64,000 nt of DNA. Origin: Deltaproteobacteria bacterium HGW-Deltaproteobacteria-8. GTDB taxonomy: Bacteria; Desulfobacterota; Desulfovibrionia; Desulfovibrionales; Desulfovibrionaceae. Where the stretch lies: NCBI GenBank assembly GCA_002840405.1, contig PHAR01000004.1, positions 62,001 to 126,000 of the forward strand, in the 5' to 3' direction. Made by a program: the position numbers and the translations under genes. Below are positions 39,359 to 47,867 of this stretch, in pieces (position 1 is the stretch's first letter; each line of letters starts with the position of its first letter). Under the pieces are notes generated by a model that saw only the letters and a program-made list of their open reading frames with translations, was not told the DNA's origin and made no database searches.

Positions 39359-40084
39359 TCAGGCCTGCCTGTTTGCGTTTCTGGCGCGCAGCCAGGCCAC
39401 CAGCTTGCGCGCGGCAATGGGGAACAGCCCGAGCAGGGCAAAGGCCACGATCAGACCGGGCGAGAGCACGTCGGACAAAGACTCCACCAGGGCGATGCGC
39501 GTGCCCGCGTAGACAAAGACCATGGAGGCCGGGAGCATGCCCAGCTGCGAGACCCAGGCATACGTGCGCACCGGCATGGGCGTGAGCCCCATGAGCAGGT
39601 TGATGGCCCAGAACGGCAGGGCCGGGATGAGGCGCATGGTGAACAGGTAGAACGCGCCCTCGCGCTCGATGCCCGCGTTGACCGCGGCCAGCCGGGAGCC
39701 GAAGCGGGCCTGGACCCAGTCGCGCAGGATGTGGCGCGCCGACAGGCAGGAGAGCACCGCGCCGCAGGTGCTGGCAAAGGAGGCCAGCACAACGCCCTCC
39801 ACAAAGCCGTACAGCGCGCCGCCCGCGATGGTCATGACCGCCGCGCCGGGCAGGCCCAGGCCGGTGACGGCCACGTAAGCCGCGAAGAACCCCGCGCCCG
39901 AGGCCCAGGGCCGCTGCTCCGCCCACTGGCGCAGCTCGCCCAGGGAGGCCTTGAGCGCGGCCAGGGTCAGGTGTTTGTCCAGACCCAGGCCGAAGAAGGC
40001 CGCCGCAGCCAGCACGATGCAGGCGGCCAGGGCGAACTTGGAGGCGTTTCCGCCTGTGTTTTTGGGAGGCTGTGTCTGCTCCAT
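39359..40084 (-). CDS. TVP38/TMEM64 family (DedA-like) membrane protein
   Basis: GLGLPGAAVMTIAGGALYGFVEGVVLASFASTCGAVLSCLSAR; multi-TM. Confidence 0.85.
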   Translation of the reverse strand: MEQTQPPKNTGGNASKFALAACIVLAAAAFFGLGLDKHLTLAALKASLGELRQWAEQRPWASGAGFFAAYVAVTGLGLPGAAVMTIAGGALYGFVEGVVLASFASTCGAVLSCLSARHILRDWVQARFGSRLAAVNAGIEREGAFYLFTMRLIPALPFWAINLLMGLTPMPVRTYAWVSQLGMLPASMVFVYAGTRIALVESLSDVLSPGLIVAFALLGLFPIAARKLVAWLRARNANRQA

Positions 40085-40166
40085 CTGAAAAGCCTTAGCC
40101 CAATCCCACTCCAGCCGCAACGCGCCCAAGCCTTTCGTTTTCGCCGCGCTCCTGCTAGGATGGGGA

Positions 40167-40937
40167 ATGAACCGACCCACGCCTTCCGTCGCCCTCTCCG
40201 TGATCATCCCCGTGCATCGGGAAGAGGCGCACATAAACGATCTGCTCGCGCACCTTGCGGCCATCCCGGCCCCTGGCGATCTGGAGATGAGGGCGTCGGG
40301 AACGGGTCGTGTCGAGATCATCGTGGTGGACGGCGACCCAAAGCGGCGCACCCTGGCCGCGATTTCCCAAGACGCCCTCAGCCAAACGCTCATCAAGCTG
40401 CCCTCGGAAAGGGGCCGCGCCCGCCAGATGAACACCGGGGCCGCCTCCGCCCAGGGGGAGGTCCTGCTCTTCCTGCACGCGGACACGCGCCTGCCGCTTG
40501 ATGCCTTTGCGCGCATCGAGCACGCGCTTTTCCCCGAGCCCGGCAAGGCGGAGAGCTGCGGCGGGGCCTTTGCCCTGCGCATCCTCCCCGAAGACGGCGG
40601 CCAGCCCGGCCCTGGCCTGCGGTTCATCGCCTGGGCGGCCAACCTGCGCGCCCGGCTCACGCGCGCCCCCTTCGGCGACCAGGCCATTTTTATGCGCCGG
40701 GACTGTTTCGTGCCCCTTGGCGGTTTTCCAGACATCCCGCTCATGGAAGACCTGGAATTCATGACGCGCCTGCGTCGCCGGGGCCTGCCCATAACCCTTC
40801 TGAGTGCCAAGGTGGTTACCTCGGCCCGGCGCTGGGAGCGCGAAGGGCTGTTGCGCTGCACCGGGCGCAATATCCTGCTGCGCGCCCTGTACCACCTGGG
40901 CGTGAGCCCGCAACGTTTAGCGAGGCTCTACCCATGA
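40167..40937 (+). CDS. rSAM/selenodomain-associated glycosyltransferase 2 (TIGR04283-like)
   Basis: LSVIIPVHREEAHINDLLAHL, IIVVDGDPKR, RGRARQMNTGAASAQGEVLLFLHADTRLP. Confidence 0.88.
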   Translation: MNRPTPSVALSVIIPVHREEAHINDLLAHLAAIPAPGDLEMRASGTGRVEIIVVDGDPKRRTLAAISQDALSQTLIKLPSERGRARQMNTGAASAQGEVLLFLHADTRLPLDAFARIEHALFPEPGKAESCGGAFALRILPEDGGQPGPGLRFIAWAANLRARLTRAPFGDQAIFMRRDCFVPLGGFPDIPLMEDLEFMTRLRRRGLPITLLSAKVVTSARRWEREGLLRCTGRNILLRALYHLGVSPQRLARLYP

Positions 40938-41602
40938 AGCGGGTCATCGTGTTCCTCAAGTACCCGGAGCCCGGCGAGGTCAAGACGCGGCTGGCGGCAG
41001 CGGTTGGCGCGGCGGCGGCGGCGCGGCTGGCCCGGCACTTCGCGGAGCAGACCCTGGCTGCGGCAGTCGCCACTGGCCTGCCCGTCACCGTGTGCTTCGC
41101 CCCGGCCAGGCGCGGGCCGGAGTTCTCGGCCTGGCTGGGCACAGGCTACGACTACGTGCCCCAGCGCGGGGCCAACCTGGGTGAGCGCATGCGCCACGCC
41201 TTTGCCGACGCCTTTGCCCGGGGAGCGGAGCGCGCCGTGCTGGTGGGCACCGACGCCCCGGACCGGCCAACGGAATTTCTGGAGGAGGCCCTGACGCACC
41301 TGGACGAGCATGACGTGGTCCTCGGCCCGGCGCTCGACGGCGGCTACCATCTCATCGCCATGCGGCGCGGGAGCTTCGCGCCAGAGGCCTTTGGCTCCAA
41401 GGAGCCGGGCGGCATCGCCTGGGGCACGCCCAGAGTGCTGGCCCAGACCCTGGACGCCCTGCGCGCGGTAGGGCGCACGGCGTACATGCTGCCGCCCTGG
41501 CGCGACATCGACGACAAGCCCAGCCTCGACGACTACCTGGATGCCCACCCGGAGGCGGCGCATCTGCTCGACGACGCAGGTCAAACAGGGGGCGCGCAAT
41601 GA
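40934..41602 (+). CDS. rSAM/selenodomain-associated transferase 1 (TIGR04282-like)
   Basis: VIVFLKYPEPGEVKTRLAAAVG, LVGTDAPDRPTEFLEEAL, VLGPALDGGYHLIAMR. Confidence 0.88.
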   Translation: MKRVIVFLKYPEPGEVKTRLAAAVGAAAAARLARHFAEQTLAAAVATGLPVTVCFAPARRGPEFSAWLGTGYDYVPQRGANLGERMRHAFADAFARGAERAVLVGTDAPDRPTEFLEEALTHLDEHDVVLGPALDGGYHLIAMRRGSFAPEAFGSKEPGGIAWGTPRVLAQTLDALRAVGRTAYMLPPWRDIDDKPSLDDYLDAHPEAAHLLDDAGQTGGAQ

Positions 41603-42381
41603 ACCAGGAGGCCCTGCTCCGGCTGACGGTCTTTCTGTGCGTGGTGCTGGCCCTGGCGCTCTGGGAGGTCCTGGTCCCGCGCCTGCCGCGCCCGGCCGAG
41701 CGGCGTTTGCGCTGGCCCGGCAACCTGGGGCTGGTTGTTGTGTCCACCCTGCTCATCCGGCTCGTGTTCCCCATCCTGCCCGTGGGCCTGGCCGCCCTGG
41801 CCCAGGCCAGGGGCTGGGGCCTCATGAACGCCCTGGCAGCGCCGCCGTGGGCCGCCGGGCTCTGCGCCATCCTGCTGCTGGACTGCGCCATCTACTGGCA
41901 GCACGTGGCCTCGCACCGCTGGCGCTGGTTCTGGCGCCTGCACCGGGTGCACCACGCGGACACGGTGCTCGACCTGACCACGGCCGTGCGCTTCCACCCG
42001 CTGGAGATGCTGCTCTCCCTGACCTACAAGCTGGCGCTGGTGCTCGTCCTCGGCCCGCCGGCCTGGGCCGTGCTGGCCTTTGAGATTCTGCTGAACGCCC
42101 TGCCGCTTTTCAACCATGCCAACGTGGGCCTGCCGCTGCCCCTGGACCGGGCGCTGCGCCGGGTGCTCGTCACCCCGGACATGCACCGCGTGCACCACAG
42201 CACAGACATGCGCGAGGCCAACACCAACTTCGGGTTCTGCTTTCCCTGGTGGGACCGGCTCTTCGCCAGCTACCAGGACCAGCCGGCACTGGGCCACCAG
42301 GGCATGACCATCGGCCTCGCCATCTTCCGCGCACCGACCGAGGCGCGCCTCTGGCGGATGTTGCGCATGCCCTTTGCGTGA
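41599..42381 (+). CDS. Sterol desaturase/fatty acid hydroxylase superfamily protein
   Basis: Histidine boxes HVASHRWRWFWRLHRVHH and HRVHHSTD with TM helices. Confidence 0.85.
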   Translation: MNQEALLRLTVFLCVVLALALWEVLVPRLPRPAERRLRWPGNLGLVVVSTLLIRLVFPILPVGLAALAQARGWGLMNALAAPPWAAGLCAILLLDCAIYWQHVASHRWRWFWRLHRVHHADTVLDLTTAVRFHPLEMLLSLTYKLALVLVLGPPAWAVLAFEILLNALPLFNHANVGLPLPLDRALRRVLVTPDMHRVHHSTDMREANTNFGFCFPWWDRLFASYQDQPALGHQGMTIGLAIFRAPTEARLWRMLRMPFA

Positions 42382-42423
42382 ACTGGCGCGGTGCAAACAT
42401 TGATTCATAACAGGAGGCCGCAC

Positions 42424-42888
42424 ATGAAGCTTCGCTCCGTGTTTCTGATCCTGCTTTTGCTCTGCCTGGCGGCCAGCCCGGCACTGGCCGAAAAGAGCGC
42501 CGTGAACACCGGGTTCGTCGGCGATGTGGCCGTGGAGGGCGCGGATATGGTGGCCTACTTCACCCAGGGCAAGCACGTGGAGGGGACCTGGGAGTTCTCC
42601 CTGCCCTGGAACGGCGCGGACTGGCGCTTTTCCTCGGCCGAGAACCTGCGCCTGTTCAAGGAGAATCCGGAGAAGTACGCGCCGCAGTATGGCGGGTATT
42701 GCGCCTATGCCGTGGCCCAGGGTTCCGTCGCCAGCGACAGCGCCAGCATCGACCCAAGGGCCTGGAGCATCATTGAGGGGCGGCTGTACCTCAACAACTC
42801 CAAGTCCGTGCGCGAGATCTGGCTCAAGGACGCACAGAGCTACATCAAGCAGGCCGACCGCAACTGGCCCGGCGTGCTGGAGCGCTAG
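42424..42888 (+). CDS. Exported YHS-domain-like protein
   Basis: Signal peptide MKLRSVFLILLLLCLAASPALA; VEGADMVAYFTQGKHVEG...FKENPEKYAPQYGGYCAYAVAQG. Confidence 0.85.
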   Translation: MKLRSVFLILLLLCLAASPALAEKSAVNTGFVGDVAVEGADMVAYFTQGKHVEGTWEFSLPWNGADWRFSSAENLRLFKENPEKYAPQYGGYCAYAVAQGSVASDSASIDPRAWSIIEGRLYLNNSKSVREIWLKDAQSYIKQADRNWPGVLER

Positions 42889-43841
42889 CCTTCGGGATGG
42901 AAGAAACGGCCCAAGTTGGCGGGCGGGCCGGAGTAGCGCCGCAGCCGCGCGCTGGCCTGCACCAGGGTCAGCACGGCGATGGTCAAAAGGTACGGCGCCG
43001 CGCGCAGCCCCCACACCGGCACCAACTCCGCGCCCTGGGTCTGGAACGAAAACTGCGCGGCGGTGAGCGCGCCGAACAGAAGCCCGCCACACAGGGCGCG
43101 CAACGGACGCCAGGTGGCGAAGATGACCATGGCGATGGCGATCCAGCCCTGACCCGCGCTTAAGCCCTCTTTCCAGCCCGGCGTATACGACAGTGACAAA
43201 AACGCCCCGCCCAGGCCCGCCAGCGCGCCGCCGAAGCAGGTGCAGCCGAAGCGCACCAGCCGCACCGGCACGCCCGAGGCATAGGCGGCGGAGGCGTTCT
43301 CGCCGCAGGCGCGCACCACCAGCCCCAGGCGCGTCGATGCGAACGCCCAACTCAAGACAGGGGCCAGCAAGAGCGCCAGATAGGTCAGCAGCGGCTGGTT
43401 GAACAAGGCTTGGCCCAGCACCGGGAGGTCCGCCAGCGCGGCAATGGGCAGGGAGCCGAGCACCAGCCCCGGCGCGCCCAGCAAATCGCGCCCCAGCACG
43501 CCGGTGAGCCCCGCGCCGAGAAGCGACAGCGCAAGACCAGAGAGCACCTGGTTAACGCCCAGAGTGACGGCGAAGAAGGCGTGCAGCAGGGCCGCCAACG
43601 CTCCGGCGCAGGCCGCAGCCCCCAGGGCCAGGAGCGGATCGCCTGTGGCCGCGCCTGCGGCGAAGCCCGCCAGCGCGCCAAGCAGCAACATGCCCTCAAG
43701 GCCCAGGTTGAGCACCCCGGCCCGCTCGGCCACGATCTCGCCGTAGGCGGCCAGAAGCACCGCCGTGGAGGACTTCACCGCGATCTGCCCCAGCGACGCC
43801 AGGTTTTGCAAGTCCAGGCCCCCGAAAACATCAGCCGACAT
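42885..43841 (-). CDS. BMP-associated (nucleoside-type) ABC transporter permease
   Basis: Multi-TM; AERAGVLNLGLEGMLLLGALAGF signature of this permease family. Confidence 0.85.
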   Translation of the reverse strand: MSADVFGGLDLQNLASLGQIAVKSSTAVLLAAYGEIVAERAGVLNLGLEGMLLLGALAGFAAGAATGDPLLALGAAACAGALAALLHAFFAVTLGVNQVLSGLALSLLGAGLTGVLGRDLLGAPGLVLGSLPIAALADLPVLGQALFNQPLLTYLALLLAPVLSWAFASTRLGLVVRACGENASAAYASGVPVRLVRFGCTCFGGALAGLGGAFLSLSYTPGWKEGLSAGQGWIAIAMVIFATWRPLRALCGGLLFGALTAAQFSFQTQGAELVPVWGLRAAPYLLTIAVLTLVQASARLRRYSGPPANLGRFFHPEG

Positions 43842-44814
43842 GACCAGGCTCCTTTCTGCCCCTGCGCACCAGGCGCAGGCGGTTGGCGGCCAGGAACTCG
43901 CCCAGCAGCGCGCCAAAAAGGAGCGCGCCTTCCAGGGCCAGCACCGCCGTGCCGGGCAGACGCAGCTCGGTCTGCAACTGGTCCGCGCCCACCAAGAGCG
44001 CCCCCAGGAACAGCGCGGCCAGGGGCACGGCCAGGAGGTTCAGCCGGGCCAGGAAGGCCACGACGATGCCCGCAAAGCCCAGGCCCGAGGCCAGCCCGTC
44101 CTGGACGCGGTGCTGCACGCCCAGAAGCTCCCCGGTCCCGGCCAGCCCGGCCAGCGCGCCGGACAGACACATGGCCGTCACCGTGATGCGCGCCGAGCGG
44201 AACCCGGCGTAGGCGGCGGCCTTGGGGCTTAAGCCCAGCACCCGCGCCCGGAAGCCCCAGCGCGTGCGCGCCAGGAGCCACCACAGGGCCCCGGCCAGGG
44301 CGATGGCCAGGGGCAGGCCCAGATGCACCCGCGTCTCGAAGAACGTGGGCAGCCAGACGGCCTCGGGCAGCTCCGCCGTGCCGGGGAAGCCCAGGCCCGC
44401 CGGGTCGCGCCAAGGGCCGTAGTACAGGTGCTCCATGAACAGCACGGCCACGTAGTTGAGCAGCAACGTGGAAAGGATCTCGTTGACCCCGAGGCGCGCC
44501 TTGAGCAGAGCCGGGGCAAAGGCCCAGGCCGCGCCACCGGCCGCCCCGGCAGCCAGCGCCACGGGCAGCAGCAGTCGCGGCGGCAGACCCGGTGCCATAA
44601 ACAATGCCACCCAGCACGAGGCCAGGGCGCTGCCCAGGGCCCCCTGGAGCATGGCCCGCCAGGCCGCGCCGATGCCGGAAACTCCGTCCGCGCCAGCCAG
44701 GGCGAAGACCAGGGAGCCGAAAGCCCAGGCCAAGCCCAAGGTCGTGGCAAGGGAAATCAGCGCCCGCAGCGGGGCCGTGGCCTGGCGGGGCTCCAGCACG
44801 AGGCGCAGGGGCAT
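43831..44814 (-). CDS. BMP-associated (nucleoside-type) ABC transporter permease
   Basis: LGVNEILSTLLLNYVAVLFMEHL motif; adjacent to the second permease. Confidence 0.85.
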   Translation of the reverse strand: MPLRLVLEPRQATAPLRALISLATTLGLAWAFGSLVFALAGADGVSGIGAAWRAMLQGALGSALASCWVALFMAPGLPPRLLLPVALAAGAAGGAAWAFAPALLKARLGVNEILSTLLLNYVAVLFMEHLYYGPWRDPAGLGFPGTAELPEAVWLPTFFETRVHLGLPLAIALAGALWWLLARTRWGFRARVLGLSPKAAAYAGFRSARITVTAMCLSGALAGLAGTGELLGVQHRVQDGLASGLGFAGIVVAFLARLNLLAVPLAALFLGALLVGADQLQTELRLPGTAVLALEGALLFGALLGEFLAANRLRLVRRGRKEPGHVG

Positions 44815-46361
44815 CAGTGTCCGCCTCCTGCGGCGGCGAGGCCCATGTCCGGGCCGCCAGCGCCCAGGCCTGCCATGAGCCTCCCCACGCGGTCAAAAGC
44901 GTCTGGCGCGGTCGCGTCCACCACGCCCGCAATGCGCCCCCGGAAGAGCACCGCCACGCGCCCGGCCAGGGCCAAGGCCTCCAGCGGATCGCCGGTGACG
45001 AGAAGCACTGCTGCGGACTCGGCGGCGTGCCGGATGGCCGCGTGAACCTCGGACACGGCCAGCACGTCGAGTCCCTGGGTGGGCTGCTCCACCAGCAGGA
45101 GCGGCGCGGCCTTGGCCAGCTCCCGCGCCAGGATGAACTTCTGCAGGTTGCCGCCGGAGAGCTCGCGCGCCAAGGCCTCCGGTCCCGAGGCGGTGACGTC
45201 CAGGGCCTTGATGGCCGCAGCCGCAGCCCGTGCCCCGGCCCGGCGCGAGAAGAACGCGCCCCGGCTGCCGGTGGTGGAGAGCAGCAGGTTCTCGGCCAGG
45301 GTCAGGTCCGGCACCGTGGCCGCGCCGTGTCGGTCCTCGGGCACGTAGGCCACCAGATCGCGGCCCGTGCGCGGCCCGATGGGTCGGCCCAACACCTCGA
45401 CGCTCCCGCTCGCTGGACGCTCCATGCCGCCCAGGGTGGCGGTCAAGGCCTCCTGGCCGTTGCCCGCCACGCCCACAATGGCGAAGGTCTCCCCGCGCGC
45501 CACCTCGAAATCAATGTCGGAAAATACCGGCGGCTGGCCCTGCCCGCACAGGCCGCGCACGCGCAGCACCGCCTCGCCGGGCTTTCGCCGGGGCGCGGCG
45601 CTCTCACCGGGCAGCTCGCGGCCGACCATCAGCCCCGACAGCGCGGCCATGTTCCAGCCGTCCGGCAGCGCGGGGTCGCGCGGGAGGTTGCGCGCCACCA
45701 TGCGGCCCCGGCGCAGCACCGAGACCTCGTCCGCCGCCCCGGCGATCTCCGGCAGCTTGTGGGTGATGAGCACCACGGCCCGGCCCTCGCCGGCCAGGCG
45801 GCGCAGATTGGCATAGAGCGTGCCGATCTCGGACGGCGCGAGCACGCTGGTGGGCTCGTCAAGAATCAGAATGCGCGCGCCCAGGGCCAGCATCTTCAGA
45901 ATCTCCAGGCGCTGGCGCTCGCCCATGCAAAGCTCGGCCACGCGTCGGCGCGGGTCCAGGGCCAGGCCAAAGCGCTGGGCCAGTTCCGCCGCAGCCTTGG
46001 GGTCCGGGGCCCCGCCTGCGGCGAGGGCCAGGTTCTCGGCCACACTGAGGGCCTCAACCAGCGAAAAGCGCTGGTGCACCATGCCGATGCCCGCGCGCAG
46101 GGCCGCCGCCGGGGAGCGCAACACAAGCGGCGCGCCGGAGAGCCTCATCTCGCCCGAGTCGGGGGTCAGCCAGCCGGAGAGCATGGACATGAGCGTGCTC
46201 TTGCCCGCGCCGTTCTCACCGAGCAGAGCGTGGATGCAGCCCGCGTAGAGGTCCAGGTCCACGGCGTCGTTGGCCAAGACGCCACCGGCGCCAACAGACG
46301 CGCCAAAGCGCTTGCTCAGGCCGTGGCAGGACAACAGGGGCGGGGTTTCGCTGGAGCGCAT
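44814..46361 (-). CDS. Duplicated-NBD ABC transporter ATPase (nucleoside/sugar type)
   Basis: Walker A GENGAGKSTLMSMLSG; second half LSGGNLQKFILARELAK and VEQPTQGLDVLAVSE. Confidence 0.9.
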   Translation of the reverse strand: MRSSETPPLLSCHGLSKRFGASVGAGGVLANDAVDLDLYAGCIHALLGENGAGKSTLMSMLSGWLTPDSGEMRLSGAPLVLRSPAAALRAGIGMVHQRFSLVEALSVAENLALAAGGAPDPKAAAELAQRFGLALDPRRRVAELCMGERQRLEILKMLALGARILILDEPTSVLAPSEIGTLYANLRRLAGEGRAVVLITHKLPEIAGAADEVSVLRRGRMVARNLPRDPALPDGWNMAALSGLMVGRELPGESAAPRRKPGEAVLRVRGLCGQGQPPVFSDIDFEVARGETFAIVGVAGNGQEALTATLGGMERPASGSVEVLGRPIGPRTGRDLVAYVPEDRHGAATVPDLTLAENLLLSTTGSRGAFFSRRAGARAAAAAIKALDVTASGPEALARELSGGNLQKFILARELAKAAPLLLVEQPTQGLDVLAVSEVHAAIRHAAESAAVLLVTGDPLEALALAGRVAVLFRGRIAGVVDATAPDAFDRVGRLMAGLGAGGPDMGLAAAGGGH

Positions 46362-46489
46362 GGGCGTGCCTCGGTGCAGAGCGTCGGCTCAAGGTAAGGG
46401 CCTGGGCCTTGAAAAAACGTGAGGGACCGGGCCGCCGCGGTCCCCCTGTCAGCAACCGTTCAATGCCGACTGTTTGAAATGGACGCGGG

Positions 46490-47605
46490 CTACTCCGGCA
46501 GCTTGCCGGACACGCCCCGCACGAACCAGCGCATGGACAGAAGCTCCTTGTCCGGGGCCTTCTCGCCCTGCTTCACGCGCACGGCTCCGGCCTGGTCCAC
46601 GATGGGTCCGGCAAAGCTCATGTCGTCGCCCTTGCCCATTTTGGCCTTGAGCGACAGGACCTTGGCCCGCACAGCCTTTGGCACAGCCTTGCCAAAGGGA
46701 GACAGGCCCACGCCGTCACCCTCGAAGCCCACGAACATCTGGTCATTCTTCCACACGCCACCCATGATCTTGCGGACGATGTCGGTGTACAGCGGCCCCC
46801 ACTGGAAGGTGGTGGAGGTCAGCGCGCAGGCCGCGCCGTACTTGGCGGCGTCGGTGCCGTAGCCGATGGCGGCCACGCCCTTCATGCAGGCGGCCTTGGA
46901 GGAGTCGGAGGTGTCGGCCATCTGGCGGATCAAGTCATGCTTCCTGCCGATGAGCACCTCAGCCAGGGTGGTCTCGTTCACCGCGTCGCGCCAGGACTTG
47001 AGCCAGACCACGGTGTTGACCTTGTCGGCGTCGTAGGGGGTTTTTGATTCCTTAAGCCCGCGCAAAAGGCCCAGGGTAAAGGCGTCGATGCCGCGCACCA
47101 CCTCGGGGATGGGCTGGGTGGCCACGGTGCCGACATTCTTGTAGCCCATGAGCCCGGCCAGATAGCCCGCCAGGTACTCGCCCTGCTCCACGCGCACCAT
47201 GTAGGTGCCCATGTTGGGCCGGGTCTTGAAGCCCGAGCAGTGCATGAACGTGACCTGGGGGAACTCGCCCGCCACCTTGTACATGGCCTCCATGTAGGTA
47301 AAGGTGGTGCCGAAGATGACATCAAAGCCCTGGCGCGCATAGTTGCGGATGACGCGCTCGGCGTCGGCCGGGGAGTGCACGTTCTCGGTGTAGGAGACCT
47401 CGACCTGGTCGCCCAGCTGCTTCTTCATATACTCAATGCCGTCGTGGTGGGCCGTGGTCCAGCCCTGGTCGTTGATGGTCTCCAGCAGCACGAAGGCGGC
47501 GCGGATTTTTTTGCCTGCGCCAGGGGCTGCGGCCTGGGCCGGGAGCGCAAGAACGAAGAAAAGGCACAGGGCCAAAAGTGCGGCACAAGGTTTCCTGAAT
47601 GTCAC
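46490..47605 (-). CDS. BMP family ABC transporter substrate-binding protein (GTG start)
   Basis: Signal peptide; RAAFVLLETINDQGWTTAHHDGIEYMKKQLG; aggagg RBS upstream of GTG 47605. Confidence 0.85.
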   Translation of the reverse strand: MTFRKPCAALLALCLFFVLALPAQAAAPGAGKKIRAAFVLLETINDQGWTTAHHDGIEYMKKQLGDQVEVSYTENVHSPADAERVIRNYARQGFDVIFGTTFTYMEAMYKVAGEFPQVTFMHCSGFKTRPNMGTYMVRVEQGEYLAGYLAGLMGYKNVGTVATQPIPEVVRGIDAFTLGLLRGLKESKTPYDADKVNTVVWLKSWRDAVNETTLAEVLIGRKHDLIRQMADTSDSSKAACMKGVAAIGYGTDAAKYGAACALTSTTFQWGPLYTDIVRKIMGGVWKNDQMFVGFEGDGVGLSPFGKAVPKAVRAKVLSLKAKMGKGDDMSFAGPIVDQAGAVRVKQGEKAPDKELLSMRWFVRGVSGKLPE

Positions 47606-47867
47606 GGGACTCCTCCTGCAAAGGTTGGCGTGGGTTGGCGGCATGAGTCGGCGGCAATTTGCGGGTTGGGCCTGAGGCCGGGCAGTCAACGCATGCCGCG
47701 CCTCTATAACGCACCCGGCGGGCCTGGGACAAGCCCTTCCTGCGGCCCCGGCCCGGTTGACCCTGCGCCCCCTGACACTATATTGAAGGTTTCCGTGTTG
47801 CAAAACCGGACCAGACCGGAGGCGGACAACACAAACCAGCACCCTGCGCGGTGCGCGCGAGGCGTTC

